Below, in pieces: positions 8,933 through 17,993 of a stretch of DNA of 62,764 bases. The notes under the pieces were generated by a model. The model worked only from the letters and a program-made list of their open reading frames with translations, was not told the origin of the DNA and made no database searches. Each line of letters begins with the position of its first letter. The first letter of the stretch is position 1. The DNA is from an uncultured Eubacteriales bacterium (GTDB lineage: Bacteria > Bacillota > Clostridia > Christensenellales > Aristaeellaceae): assembly GCA_902765735.1 (NCBI GenBank), contig CACXBB010000023.1, positions 1 to 62,764 on the forward strand, written 5' to 3'. A program made the translations under genes and the position numbers.

Positions 8933-9952
8933 ATGTCCATCACCATCAAGGATGTCGCCAAGCGCTGCGGCATGTCCATCTCCACGGTGAGCAAGGTCTT
9001 CAACGGTTATCCCGACATCAGCGAGGAGACGCGCCAGCAGGTGATGCGCCTGGCGCGGGACATGGGCTATCAGCCCAACGCGCTGGCCCGGGCGCTCAAG
9101 ACCAACCGCTCCTACAACCTGGGCGTGCTGTTCGTGGACGACAACACCAGCGGGCTGATGCACCCGTTCTTCGCGGCGATGCTCAACGCCTTCAAGTCCG
9201 AGGTGGAGGCCAAGGGGTACGACATCACCTTCATCAACCACAAGATCGGCGCGTCGGACATGACCTTCCTGGAGCACTGCCGCTACCGCAACGTGGACGG
9301 CGTCTGCCTGGCCTGCGTGGACTTCTACTCCGCCGAGGTCGCCGAGCTGGTGAACAGCGACATCCCCACCGCCACGGTGGACCACGTGTTCAACAACCGG
9401 CCCTGCGTGGCGTCGGACAACATGTCCGGCATCCGCATGCTGGTGAACTACGCCGCCTCCCTGGGCCATCGCCGCATCGCCTACATCCACGGGCAGCGCA
9501 ATTCCTCGGTCACCGAGACCCGCATCACCGGCTTCTACCGGGAGATGCAGGCCCACGGGCTGGCCGTGCCGGAGGGCTACGTGGTCGAGGGCCGGTACGA
9601 CGACATCATGTGCACCAAGCGGCGGATGCTCTCCCTGCTGGACCGGGTCGATCCCCCCACCTGCATACTGCTGCCGGACGACGCCTCCTACTTCGGGGCC
9701 ATGGAGGCCGCCAACGAGCGGGGCCTCAAGCTGGGGCAGGACATCTCGGTGGCGGGGTACGACGGCATACGGCTCACCCAGTCGCTGCACCCCAGGCTGA
9801 CCACCGTGTTCCAGGACTCCGAGAGCATGGGCCGGCAGGCCGCCCAGCGGCTGATCGACCGCGTGGAGCACCCCAACACCGCTCCCAACGGGCTGGTGAT
9901 GATCCCCGTGCGGCTCATCGAGGGGGAGACCATGGCAAAGCTTATACAGTGA
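8933..9952 (+). CDS. LacI/GalR-family transcriptional regulator
   Basis: DNA-binding repressor with a sugar-sensing domain. The N-terminal helix-turn-helix (IKDVAKRCGMSISTVSKVF, residues 4-22) and hinge helix (NALARALKT) are followed by a periplasmic-binding-like core ending in the usual DSESMGRQAAQRLIDR segment. Length 339 aa is standard. The start is ATG 8933 behind GGGGGGAG; the extra upstream codons would lie in the leader and operator. It precedes a sugar ABC operon, and CG-centred palindromes lie upstream of both, so it probably controls itself and the transporter. The effector is unknown. Confidence 0.93.
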   Translation: MSITIKDVAKRCGMSISTVSKVFNGYPDISEETRQQVMRLARDMGYQPNALARALKTNRSYNLGVLFVDDNTSGLMHPFFAAMLNAFKSEVEAKGYDITFINHKIGASDMTFLEHCRYRNVDGVCLACVDFYSAEVAELVNSDIPTATVDHVFNNRPCVASDNMSGIRMLVNYAASLGHRRIAYIHGQRNSSVTETRITGFYREMQAHGLAVPEGYVVEGRYDDIMCTKRRMLSLLDRVDPPTCILLPDDASYFGAMEAANERGLKLGQDISVAGYDGIRLTQSLHPRLTTVFQDSESMGRQAAQRLIDRVEHPNTAPNGLVMIPVRLIEGETMAKLIQ

Positions 9953-9980
9953 CACGCGCTGAGCGCACCGAATAATCAGA

Positions 9981-10016
9981 AACGGGCACATTTTGAAGAA
10001 TGTGCCCGTTTTTTTG
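9981..10016 (+). terminator. Terminator after the LacI-type gene
   Basis: AACGGGCACA..TGTGCCCGTT with a 10-nt loop and seven T residues. Confidence 0.9.
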
Positions 10017-10040
10017 CACGGAATGAGAGATGATTCATGG

Positions 10041-10054
10041 TGAAAACGTTTTCG
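10041..10054. promoter_or_regulatory. cre/LacI-type operator upstream of the ABC operon
   Basis: TGAAAACGTTTTCG contains the perfect palindrome GAAAACGTTTTC and matches the catabolite-response consensus at all but the last base. It lies about 170 nt upstream of the -35 box. The 384-nt gap 9953-10336 otherwise holds the terminator, promoter and operators listed here. Confidence 0.5.
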
Positions 10055-10225
10055 CCAGCACCGAAACACGGCCCCGGGGTTCGTGAAGAATCGTCGGCGG
10101 GTTTATCAATAGTGCATAAAACCCGGGGGAGGATTTCAGAGGATTGTGGCGAGTAAAGGGCGATTTATCGATCGGTCGGGTGGACGAAGGCCCTCAATTT
10201 AACAGAATTTAACGAAAACGATGTA

Positions 10226-10254
10226 TTGACATTTTCATACGCGAGGGTTACAAT
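10226..10254 (+). promoter_or_regulatory. Promoter of the sugar ABC transporter operon
   Basis: Perfect TTGACA (10226-10231), 17-nt spacer, TACAAT (10249-10254). AAAACGAT, the core of the operator motif, lies directly upstream at 10215-10222. Confidence 0.8.
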
Positions 10255-10296
10255 AATACCGCAGTCCAATGATAAGGCATTTGTTGTTGGAACAAA

Positions 10297-10310
10297 GGCA
10301 AGCGATTGCC
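10297..10310. promoter_or_regulatory. Operator in the ABC operon leader
   Basis: GGCAAGCGATTGCC, inverted arms GGCAA/TTGCC around GCGA; it shares the AARCGATT core with the site at 8897-8910. It sits about 40 nt past the -10 box, a road-block position. Confidence 0.55.
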
Positions 10311-10336
10311 GAAAATAATGAAGGAGGTTACCATTC

Positions 10337-11689
10337 ATGAAGAAGGTAATCAGTCTGGTTCTGGCGCTGGCCGTGCTGGCCATGAGCGCCGTGGCGTTTG
10401 CTTCCACTCCCGTGGCGGCCACCGAGCTCGAGTACAAGGGTGATCTGGTGCTCATGCACTTCTCCACCTCCGAAGAGTCCGAGGGCAACGGCGGCTCCGA
10501 CGGCTTCCGCACCACCATCGCGGCCTGGAAAGAGGCCCATCCCGACATCAACCTGACCGAGAACGTGCTGGCCAACGCCGAGTACAAGACCCAGGTGGCC
10601 ACCCTGGCGGCGGCGGACAACCTGCCCGACGTGTTCCTGCTGCAGGGCATGAACACTATCGCCTGGGCCAAGCAGAACCTGGTGATGGACATGACCGACA
10701 TCATCAAGGCTTCCCCCTACTATGACGCCTACAATCAGGCCTATTTCACCCCCTTCACCACCCCCGACGGCAAGATCTACGGCCTGCCCGTGCTGACCGG
10801 CGGCACCTGCACCGTGGTGATCTACGACAAGGCCATGTGGGCCGACAAGGGCTACGACGCCTTCCCCTCCACCTGGGCTGAGGTCGAGGAAGCCGCCGAG
10901 AAGTTCTCTGCGGACGGCATCGACACCATCGCCTTCGGCAACGGCGGCCAGTGGCAGCTGAACTCCGACTTCGTGTCCACCCTGGGCAACCGCTACACCG
11001 GTCCCGAATGGTTCGCCAGCCTGATCGCCAACACCGGCGCCAAGTTCACCGACGAAGCCTTCGTGAAGTGCCTGACCGAGACCCAGCGCCTCTTCAAGGA
11101 CACCAAGATCTTCAACGCCGACTTCAACGCCGTGACCAACGAGGACGCCCGAGAGTACTTCATCTCCGGCGACGCCGCGGCCTTCATCGGCGGCAACTGG
11201 GACTGGAGCTACATCACCGCCGTGCTGAAGGAGAGCAACGAGGAGAAGTACAACAACATGGGCATCGCCGTGCTGCCGCAGCCCGCGGACGCCGACAAGT
11301 ATCCCAACAGCCAGAACATCGGCCTGGGCTACGCCATGGCCATCAACCCCAAGGTGGCTGAGGATCCCGCCAAGCTGGCGGCCGCCATCGACCTGTGCTA
11401 TGAGCTGACCGGCCCCGCCTTCTCCTCCTACGTGGCCGAGAACTACGCCCTGGGCGGCCTGACCAACGCCGGCGACGTGGACCTGAGCAAGTTCGATCAG
11501 CAGACCCAGGATTTCTACAACTGGTCCTATGTCGACACCGACACCTGCGAGATCTACGACTCCTATCTGGATTCCGCCATCTGGTCCGTGCTCAACACCG
11601 AGATGCAGGCCATGCTCAACGGCGAGATCGATCCCGAGACCGTCGCCGCTGACACCCAGGCCAAGTACGACGAGATCTACAACGGCTGA
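10337..11689 (+). CDS. Sugar ABC transporter solute-binding protein (family 1)
   Basis: Extracytoplasmic binding protein for a carbohydrate, delivering it to the two permeases downstream. A signal peptide (residues 1-22, ending AVAFA) precedes a two-lobed SBP_bac_1 fold with ..[10 protein letters not shown].. and ..AFIGGNWDW.. segments; 450 aa is normal. Odd: the signal sequence ends in an AFA-S signal-peptidase I site and has no lipobox cysteine, although other exported proteins in this window (36048, 37794) are clear lipoproteins. Strong RBS AAGGAGG. A stem-loop follows the gene (11720-11752), as often seen where binding protein is needed in excess. The substrate cannot be told from sequence. 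Confidence 0.93.
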   Translation: MKKVISLVLALAVLAMSAVAFASTPVAATELEYKGDLVLMHFSTSEESEGNGGSDGFRTTIAAWKEAHPDINLTENVLANAEYKTQVATLAAADNLPDVFLLQGMNTIAWAKQNLVMDMTDIIKASPYYDAYNQAYFTPFTTPDGKIYGLPVLTGGTCTVVIYDKAMWADKGYDAFPSTWAEVEEAAEKFSADGIDTIAFGNGGQWQLNSDFVSTLGNRYTGPEWFASLIANTGAKFTDEAFVKCLTETQRLFKDTKIFNADFNAVTNEDAREYFISGDAAAFIGGNWDWSYITAVLKESNEEKYNNMGIAVLPQPADADKYPNSQNIGLGYAMAINPKVAEDPAKLAAAIDLCYELTGPAFSSYVAENYALGGLTNAGDVDLSKFDQQTQDFYNWSYVDTDTCEIYDSYLDSAIWSVLNTEMQAMLNGEIDPETVAADTQAKYDEIYNG

Positions 11690-11719
11690 TCCGTTATAAT
11701 CTCTGACAGTTGACCAGCG

Positions 11720-11752
11720 AGCCGCCCGCCGCATTTGCTGGCGGGCGGCTTT
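11720..11752 (+). terminator. Intercistronic stem-loop after the binding-protein gene
   Basis: AGCCGCCCGCC / GGCGGGCGGCT with a 9-nt loop and three T residues: a partial terminator that would let fewer transcripts reach the permease genes. Confidence 0.6.
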
Positions 11753-11805
11753 CCGATTTGCCGCTTCCGCTCCCATGGGCCAGGGGGAACATGATACGGG
11801 GCGTC

Positions 11806-11922
11806 GGGCGATGAGGGCATCGCCCCTACGCCTTGATTCAGGTCGATACGGGCGGGCGATGAGGGTATCGCCCCTACGCCCTGATTCGGACCGACATGTA
11901 GGGGCGATGCCCTCATCGCCCG
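11806..11922. repeat. Three GGGCGAT/GTAGGGG palindromes
   Basis: Copies at 11806-11830 and 11854-11878 are direct (48-bp period); the copy at 11898-11922 is inverted (GTAGGGGCGATG...). They fill most of the 318-nt gap between the binding-protein and permease genes; no open reading frame there is credible. Confidence 0.8.
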
Positions 11923-12007
11923 GCTGTTCGACGAACCACATCGCTCACTCTGACCCGTCGGAGCGGAAACCCGGGAGCACGCGGCACACGAAAGGAAGGG
12001 AAACGGG

Positions 12008-12904
12008 ATGCTTGATTCCATCCGGCCAAAGAAATCAACCATTTATCTGTATCTGCTGATACCGGTCGCACTGTTCGTCTTTACGGTGTTCATGCCGCTG
12101 GTGGCGGCGCTGTTTTACAGCTTCTTCGAATGGAAGAGCGGCCCGGTGAAGACCTTCAACGGCATCACCAACTACAAGCTGCTGTTCGCGGACACCACCT
12201 TCTGGGCGTCCTTCGGGCACAACCTGTACTTGGTGCTGGCCTGCATCATCGGACAGATCGGCATCGCCTTCATACTGGTGCTGTTCGCCAACTCACGGCT
12301 GGCCAGGTGCCAGACCATCCACCGCACCTTCGGCTTCTTCCCGTCCACCATCTCCGCCGTGTGCATCGGCATGATCTGGACCATGATCTACCACAACAAG
12401 TACGGCATACTGAACTGGTTCATCATCAACGTGCTGGGCCGCCCGGAGCTTGCCCAGGTGTGGCTCAACGATTCCGCCCACGTGATGCTGTACGTGTCCA
12501 TCCCGCTGATCTGGCAGTACATCGGCTACTACATGGTCATCATGTTCTCCGCCATCGCGGGCATCGACAAGTCCATCTTCGAGTCCGCCGAGATCGACGG
12601 CGCCAACGGCTACCAGACCGCCATCCACATCACGCTGCCGCTGATACGCAACACCATGCTGGTGTGCCTGACGCTGTGCATCGCGGGCAACATGAAGGCC
12701 TTCGACAACATCTACACCATGACCCGCGGCGGCCCCGGCACGGCCTCCATGGTCATGGCGATGTACGGCTACAAGGTATCCTTTGAACAGACCAACCTGG
12801 GCTACGGCTCCACGATCTCCGTCGCCATATTCGTGCTGTCGCTGGCGGTCATCGGCGGCTCCCAGTGGCTGGTCAAGCGGGCGACCCGCGGACTGGAGGC
12901 GTAA
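12008..12904 (+). CDS. Sugar ABC transporter permease (MalF/UgpA type)
   Basis: Inner-membrane permease with six predicted TM helices. The EAA loop that contacts the ATPase is visible as ESAEIDGANGYQTAIHITLP (about residues 193-212). 298 aa is standard. The start ATG at 12008 has AAAGGAAGGGAAACGGG upstream. It pairs with the permease 3 nt downstream. No ATP-binding subunit is encoded in this locus; a shared MsmX-like ATPase elsewhere is the usual arrangement in such Firmicutes operons. Confidence 0.93.
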   Translation: MLDSIRPKKSTIYLYLLIPVALFVFTVFMPLVAALFYSFFEWKSGPVKTFNGITNYKLLFADTTFWASFGHNLYLVLACIIGQIGIAFILVLFANSRLARCQTIHRTFGFFPSTISAVCIGMIWTMIYHNKYGILNWFIINVLGRPELAQVWLNDSAHVMLYVSIPLIWQYIGYYMVIMFSAIAGIDKSIFESAEIDGANGYQTAIHITLPLIRNTMLVCLTLCIAGNMKAFDNIYTMTRGGPGTASMVMAMYGYKVSFEQTNLGYGSTISVAIFVLSLAVIGGSQWLVKRATRGLEA

Positions 12905-12907
12905 GAC

Positions 12908-13783
12908 ATGCAGAAGAAAGCTGAAATCACGGCGGTTCGCCAGACCTCTCCCGTGGGCAAGGCCGTCGGCACGGTGCTCATCAACCTGGTGCTGTGGGTG
13001 TTTTCCTTAAGCTGCATCTTCCCGCTGGTGTGGATGCTCTACTCCTCCTTCAAGGAAAAGCGCGTGTTCAACGCGGACATCATCGGCCTGCCGAAGGTGT
13101 GGGACCCCGTCAACTACATCAAGATACTCTCCAACAAGGACTATCACCTGTGGCAGTCCATGTGGAACAGCCTGCGCACCACGGGCCTGTCCATCATCAT
13201 GATCGTCCTGTTCAGCTTCATCGTGGGCTACATACTGGCCCGCATCCGCTTCAAGCTGAACCGGCCCCTGTACGTGATGTTCCTGATGGGCATGCTGATC
13301 CCGATCCACTCCCTGCTGGTGCCCATCTACGTGGTGTTCAAGAACGTGAACCTGCTCGACAAGTGGTACACGCTGCTGTTTCCCTACGTGAGCTTCGGCC
13401 TGCCGATGGGCATCTTCCTCACCGAGGGCTACGTGAAGGGCATCCCGGTGGCGTTGGAGGAGGCTGCCTCCATCGACGGCGCGGCGTTCTCCCGAACGCT
13501 GTGGACCATCATCTTCCCGCTGTGCCGCCCGATCCTGGTGACCATCGCCATCATACAGATCTTCGGCTGCTGGAACGAGTTCTCCTTCGCCCTGGTGCTG
13601 ATGAACGACGTCAACCTGCAAACCGTGCCGCTGGCGCTGACCCAGTTCAAGGGCCAGTTCGCCTCGGACTACCCCAAGCAGATGGCCGCCATGCTGATCA
13701 CCATGGCCCCCATCGTGGTCATGTACTTCGCCTTCAACGGCCAGATCATCAAGGGCATGGTCGCCGGCGCGGTGAAGGGCTGA
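12908..13783 (+). CDS. Sugar ABC transporter permease (MalG/UgpE type)
   Basis: Second permease of the carbohydrate importer. A long N-terminal cytoplasmic leader precedes six TM helices; the EAA loop EEAASIDGAAFSRTLWTIIF is at about residues 181-200. 291 aa. Its ATG follows the upstream stop codon after 3 nt, so translation is coupled. It closes the operon, with a strong terminator at 13794-13837. Confidence 0.93.
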   Translation: MQKKAEITAVRQTSPVGKAVGTVLINLVLWVFSLSCIFPLVWMLYSSFKEKRVFNADIIGLPKVWDPVNYIKILSNKDYHLWQSMWNSLRTTGLSIIMIVLFSFIVGYILARIRFKLNRPLYVMFLMGMLIPIHSLLVPIYVVFKNVNLLDKWYTLLFPYVSFGLPMGIFLTEGYVKGIPVALEEAASIDGAAFSRTLWTIIFPLCRPILVTIAIIQIFGCWNEFSFALVLMNDVNLQTVPLALTQFKGQFASDYPKQMAAMLITMAPIVVMYFAFNGQIIKGMVAGAVKG

Positions 13784-13793
13784 TCGTTATAAT

Positions 13794-13837
13794 AAAGGAC
13801 CCCTGCCTCCCGGATATCCGGGGACAGGGGTCCTTTT
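13794..13837. terminator. Terminator between convergent genes
   Basis: AAAGGACCCCTG...CAGGGGTCCTTTT. The A- and T-flanks allow use by both the permease operon (+) and the small secreted gene (-). Confidence 0.85.
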
Positions 13838-13846
13838 GATGTGCGC

Positions 13847-14308
13847 TCAGTCCGCGAACACCTGCGGGGCGGCGGGCACGTATTCGGCGCTCCACACCAC
13901 GTGCTCGCTGGCGGCGCACTCCTGCGCCACTTGGCTCCAGTCGGCGTAGCGATAGCCGCTGAATGAATAGCCGTCGTCGCTGTTAAGCAGCAGCACCTCC
14001 ACGTCGGGGCTGTCCGGGTCGCGCAGGGGCACGGCCACGCGCCAGCTTTCGTTCAGCCAGTAGCCCACGGCGTAATCCTGCTGGGCGTAGCTGTCGGTGC
14101 GGTAGTTGGCGGCGAAGGAGGCCCACTCGTCCGCGTCCGGCGCGTCCCCCGAGAAGGGCAGGGTCGTCAGCCGGTCGTAGTCCCCGGTCATCAGGCACTG
14201 GGCCGCCTGCTTGGCCGCGACAAACAGGCTGTCGGACAACTGCGGCGCGGCGAGGGCGGGGGAGAGGAGCAGCAGCAGTATCAGCATGCCGCATAATGTC
14301 TTTTTCAT
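13847..14308 (-). CDS. Secreted protein of unknown function (153 aa)
   Basis: Not recognised. A clear signal peptide (MKKTLCGMLILLLLLSPALA, cleavage near residue 20) precedes a 130-residue soluble domain rich in Asp, Tyr and Trp with a single cysteine pair candidate. The fold may resemble small DUF domains that follow a GDYD-type helix, but I cannot name it. RBS GGAGGT 7-8 nt before ATG. Single gene: promoter at 14348-14376 and a shared terminator at 13794-13837. Confidence 0.7.
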   Translation of the reverse strand: MKKTLCGMLILLLLLSPALAAPQLSDSLFVAAKQAAQCLMTGDYDRLTTLPFSGDAPDADEWASFAANYRTDSYAQQDYAVGYWLNESWRVAVPLRDPDSPDVEVLLLNSDDGYSFSGYRYADWSQVAQECAASEHVVWSAEYVPAAPQVFAD

Positions 14309-14347
14309 AGCGCTACCTCCGGGGGGTTCTGACCATTAGACGCAGCC

Positions 14348-14376
14348 ATTATAGCACGGGTTCCCGGTTGAAGCAA
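14348..14376 (-). promoter_or_regulatory. Promoter of the secreted protein gene
   Basis: On the minus strand: TTGCTT (14376-14371), 17-nt spacer, TATAAT (14353-14348). Confidence 0.7.
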
Positions 14377-14417
14377 GGGCCGCTTAGAGGCAATTTCTGG
14401 GCGCTTTACGCTTTCTT

Positions 14418-14577
14418 GCGGGATAGGGGGACGACCTCTTTCGTCTTAATGCCTGACGGCATTAATCCACCTTCCCCTGAAGGGGAAGGCATAGGGAAAC
14501 GCATCCAAAAGCCTTCCCCTTCAGGGGAAGGTGGCATTTGCGAAGCAAATGACGAAAGAGGTCGTCCCCCGCATCCC
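14418..14577. repeat. Inverted pair of two-hairpin modules
   Basis: Two modules face each other: GACGACCTCTTTCGTC, a variable hairpin, CCACC and a CCTTCCCC/GGGGAAGG hairpin, then the mirror image. The variable stems differ: TTAATGCC..GGCATTAA on the left and ATTTGC..GCAAAT on the right. Outer ends are GCGGGATAGGGGGACG and CGTCCCCCGCATCCC. It fills the gap upstream of the holA 3' end. Confidence 0.8.
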
Positions 14578-14593
14578 ACCACCCCGGTGACAG

Positions 14594-15616
14594 CTACCGG
14601 CTCTTTCCGGACAGTCCGATGCGGAACAGCAGCATGTTCAGCGCGTCCTGATCCCGCATGCGCCCGCTCTTGACGGCGTAATCGCAGGACACGCAGGTCT
14701 CGTAGAGGTCCCGAAGCCATGCCTGGGAAAGCCGGGCGCACTGCCGGGCGGTCTGCCGGGCGGCGTAGGGGTGCATTTTGAGGCGCTCCTGCACGGCCTG
14801 GGCGGGCTCCCCGGCGTCCAGCGCGCACTTCATCAGCGTGAGCTGCCTGACCTGCCGGGACAGCATCGCCAGTATGCCCACCGGGTTCTGGCCCCCCTGC
14901 ATGAGGCTGTTGACGGTCTGTTGGGCCTTGAGCATGTCCCCCGCGAGCAGGTGGTTCATCAGCTCGAACACGTTGTACTCCAGCGACGCCGACACGATGG
15001 CCCGCACGTCGTCCTCGGTGATCTCGGTCCTGTCGCCCAGGTAGGCGCACAGCTTGTCCAGCTCACCGCTCAAGCGGGTCAGCTCCCGCCCGGCCATGAA
15101 GGTCAGCGTGCCGAGGGCGCGGGGGCCGATCCTCTTGCCCCGGGGCCTGAGGGCCTTCGCGCACCACTTCGACAGCTCCGCGTCGGAGAGCAGCTCAAAG
15201 TCCACCGCCACGGCTTTCTTGCGCAGCGTGGCGGTGAGCTTCTTCTTGCCGTCGGCGCTTTGGCGCATGTAGAACACCAGCGCGCAACCGGGGGCGGGGT
15301 TTTCCAGCCAGCGCTGCATCCGGGCGACCTCCTGCTCCTCGTTGCGGGACTTGCCGGACAAAAGCGGTGCCCAGTCCCGCACGGTGACGATGCGCTTATC
15401 GCACATCATGGGCAGGGTCTCGGCGGCGTCGGTGATCTGCTGGGCCGTTACGCCCTCCATCACGGCGTCGTTGAGCGCCTCCAGCCCCGGCGGCAGCAGC
15501 TTTTGCCTGAGCTTCGCCAGGGCCTCCTGCTTGATGCGCTCCTCGGGGCCGGTGAAGAGGTAGACCGGGGCGATGTCGCCCGCGTCCACCGATTGAAAGA
15601 ATTCACTCCACTGCAT
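14594..15616 (-). CDS. holA: DNA polymerase III delta subunit (HolA)
   Basis: Clamp-loader subunit that opens the sliding clamp during replication. The 340-aa protein has the HolA N-terminal AAA-like fold (PVYLFTGPEERIKQEAL at about residues 17-33, where the P-loop is degenerate as expected) and the collar domain with NVFELMNHLLAGD and ILAMLSRQVRQL. Its ATG lies inside the 3' end of comEC (14-nt overlap), a comEC-holA pairing common in Firmicutes, so translation should be coupled. Confidence 0.93.
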   Translation of the reverse strand: MQWSEFFQSVDAGDIAPVYLFTGPEERIKQEALAKLRQKLLPPGLEALNDAVMEGVTAQQITDAAETLPMMCDKRIVTVRDWAPLLSGKSRNEEQEVARMQRWLENPAPGCALVFYMRQSADGKKKLTATLRKKAVAVDFELLSDAELSKWCAKALRPRGKRIGPRALGTLTFMAGRELTRLSGELDKLCAYLGDRTEITEDDVRAIVSASLEYNVFELMNHLLAGDMLKAQQTVNSLMQGGQNPVGILAMLSRQVRQLTLMKCALDAGEPAQAVQERLKMHPYAARQTARQCARLSQAWLRDLYETCVSCDYAVKSGRMRDQDALNMLLFRIGLSGKSR

Positions 15617-17990
15617 CCGTTGCCTCCAAATAGGTGTCGATCCGCCAGCCGTCGTCGCTCGCCGCCGTCAGGGTGATCGCGCCGCAGCGGTCCGTGCGCA
15701 GGACCCTTGCGCCGACGTCCTCCAGACGCCTGAGCGCTTCCTCCCCGGGGTGGCCGTGGTTGTTTTCGCCCACGCTGATCACCGCGATTTCGGGGGTGGC
15801 GTCCCGCAGGAAGCGTTCGCCGGTGGCGTTGTCCGCGCCGTGGTGGGCGACCTTCAGCACGTCGCAGTCCGGCACGGTTTCCGGCTCGCCGTCGAGGGTC
15901 AGGTCTCCGGTGAACAGCACGGCGCGGGGGCCGCATTCCACGCTTAACAGAAGCGACATATCGTTGATCTCGGCGGGCGTGGCCGTGCCGTCGGGGCTGT
16001 ACACCCGGACCACGGCGTCCTCGGACAGCGCGATCTCGTCCCCCGCCGACAGTTCGATGATGTCGATGCCCATTTCCCGGGCGCGTTCGATGCCCTCGGT
16101 CACGGCGTCGGACATGTCCCCGGCTCCGAACCAGCCATTAGGCACGTAGATCGCCCGCGGGCGAAAGCTCTCCAGCAGGTCCGACAGCCCGCCCGCGTGG
16201 TCCTGGTGGGGATGGGACAGGAACACCGCGTCCACCCCCACGGCGGTGCCGTTCAGGTAGTCCGCCAGGGGCGTGTAGGTGTCCCCGGCGTCAAACACGC
16301 AGGTGTGGCCGCGGGTGCGCACCACGGCGCAGTCCGCCTGCCCGGCGTCCAGGAAGGTGACGCCGAAGGGCCAGGCGTGCAGCCACACCGTGAGCGACGC
16401 CAACCCCGCCACGGCGATCAGCGCCAGCGGCAGGAAGCTGCGGACCCGTCGGGGCAGCCTGCAAAGCTCCGAGGCCGCCAGCACCAGCGCCGCGTGCAGC
16501 GCCACGAGCGCCGCATGGTAGCGGCCCACCCGCACACGGGTCAGCGGCAGGCCGGCGCTCAGGCCCATCACCCACAGCATGGCGCCGAACAGCCCGTCGG
16601 CGTGGCGCGCCAGCAGCGCGCCCAGCGGATAGGCGATCGCGCTCACGACGAGGGCGATCATCGCCAGTATGTACCCCAGCATGCACAGCGGCACGCAGAT
16701 GAGGTTGAAGGGGATGGACACGACGGACTGGACCCCGTAGCAGGCGATGACCGCCGGGAGCGTGGCCAGCTGGGCCGCCAGCGACGCGCACAGCAGCGAG
16801 GCGAAGTAGCGCCCGACGGCCCGGAGGCAGCGCTCCGCCCTGCCGGAATGGCATCGGCGCTCCAACAGGCGATGAAGCCCCGGCAGCGCCCGGATGGGCG
16901 GCGAGAGCAGCAGTATGCCCGCCGAGGCCGCGAAGGACAGTATGAAGCCGCTGTCCCCGAGCATCAGGGGATTGACGGCCAGAAATCCCAGCAGCGCCGC
17001 GCCCAGCAGCGTGACGGGGTCCGGGGGCCGGCCGTCCGCCCGGCCCGCGCCGAACAGCGCGAACATGGTGAGCGCCCGCACGAAGGGTGCGGTGAAGCCG
17101 ATCAGCGCCCCGTAGAGCAGAAGCGGCCCCAGCGCGATCAGGTTGGCCTGGCACGCGGGCATCCACAGCGCCAGCGCCCCGGACAGCACGAGCGCCAGCA
17201 GCGTGACGTGCAGCCCGGATATGGAGATCAGGTGGGCCGTGCCGGTGGCGTTCAGGTTCTCCCGCAGCTCCTCGCCGATCAGCGATCGGTCCCCCAGTAC
17301 CAGCGCCCGCACCAGGGCGGCGTTATCGGGGAAGATGTCGTCGATGCGCCGGGCGATGGCGTGCCGGACGTCGATGACGGCGGACTGAAGGTCCCGGGAG
17401 CGACCCTCGACGATCACATCCTCGATCTTCGCCGTGGCGATGGCTGCGGCGCCGTTGCGGCGCAGGTACGCGCCGAAGTCGAATTCAAAGGGATTGGTGA
17501 CGGGGTCGTTGGCCCAGATGTGGCCGGTGAGCCGAAGCGTCTGGCCGTATTCGATCTCCGAAAGCGCCGCCTCGTCCCCGCGCAGGTAGAGGCGCAGGGT
17601 CATGTCCTCCGGCGCGCCGTCGGCTTCCGAAAGCCGGTACTTCATGATCAGCCGCCCGGTCTCCGGCTTGACGAAGGGGTCCGACGCCACCCGGCCCAGC
17701 ATGTTGACGTTGTAGCGGGTCTGCACCTCAACGGCGCCCGCCAGCGCCGCGGACATGCGCAGCCCGCCGAGGCATAGGCCGAGAAGCATCACCAGCGCCA
17801 GCGCCCGACGATGCCGCAGGCGCTGGACGACGATCACGCCCAGCACGACAAGACAGGCGGCGAGACAGCCTCCCACCGGCACGGCGCGCGCCCGGGCGGC
17901 GATCATGCCGATCAATGCCGACACCGAGAAGCACGCCAGCGGACGCACGCGGGCCTGCCGCGCCGGAAAGCTGTCCCGCCACCTATTCAT
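15603..17990 (-). CDS. comEC: ComEC/Rec2 DNA-uptake channel protein
   Basis: Competence membrane channel carrying single-stranded DNA across the membrane. The 795-aa protein holds all three expected parts: an N-terminal OB-like domain (about residues 90-200), the Competence membrane domain with many TM helices (about 220-510, including ATGTAHLISISGLHVTLLA), and a C-terminal metallo-beta-lactamase domain with SHPHQDHAGG and VAHHGADNATGE. No strong RBS: the ATG is 3 nt after the upstream stop codon, so it is probably translated by coupling. No comEA or comGA is in the window. Confidence 0.93.
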   Translation of the reverse strand: MNRWRDSFPARQARVRPLACFSVSALIGMIAARARAVPVGGCLAACLVVLGVIVVQRLRHRRALALVMLLGLCLGGLRMSAALAGAVEVQTRYNVNMLGRVASDPFVKPETGRLIMKYRLSEADGAPEDMTLRLYLRGDEAALSEIEYGQTLRLTGHIWANDPVTNPFEFDFGAYLRRNGAAAIATAKIEDVIVEGRSRDLQSAVIDVRHAIARRIDDIFPDNAALVRALVLGDRSLIGEELRENLNATGTAHLISISGLHVTLLALVLSGALALWMPACQANLIALGPLLLYGALIGFTAPFVRALTMFALFGAGRADGRPPDPVTLLGAALLGFLAVNPLMLGDSGFILSFAASAGILLLSPPIRALPGLHRLLERRCHSGRAERCLRAVGRYFASLLCASLAAQLATLPAVIACYGVQSVVSIPFNLICVPLCMLGYILAMIALVVSAIAYPLGALLARHADGLFGAMLWVMGLSAGLPLTRVRVGRYHAALVALHAALVLAASELCRLPRRVRSFLPLALIAVAGLASLTVWLHAWPFGVTFLDAGQADCAVVRTRGHTCVFDAGDTYTPLADYLNGTAVGVDAVFLSHPHQDHAGGLSDLLESFRPRAIYVPNGWFGAGDMSDAVTEGIERAREMGIDIIELSAGDEIALSEDAVVRVYSPDGTATPAEINDMSLLLSVECGPRAVLFTGDLTLDGEPETVPDCDVLKVAHHGADNATGERFLRDATPEIAVISVGENNHGHPGEEALRRLEDVGARVLRTDRCGAITLTAASDDGWRIDTYLEATDAVE

Positions 17991-17993
17991 GGC

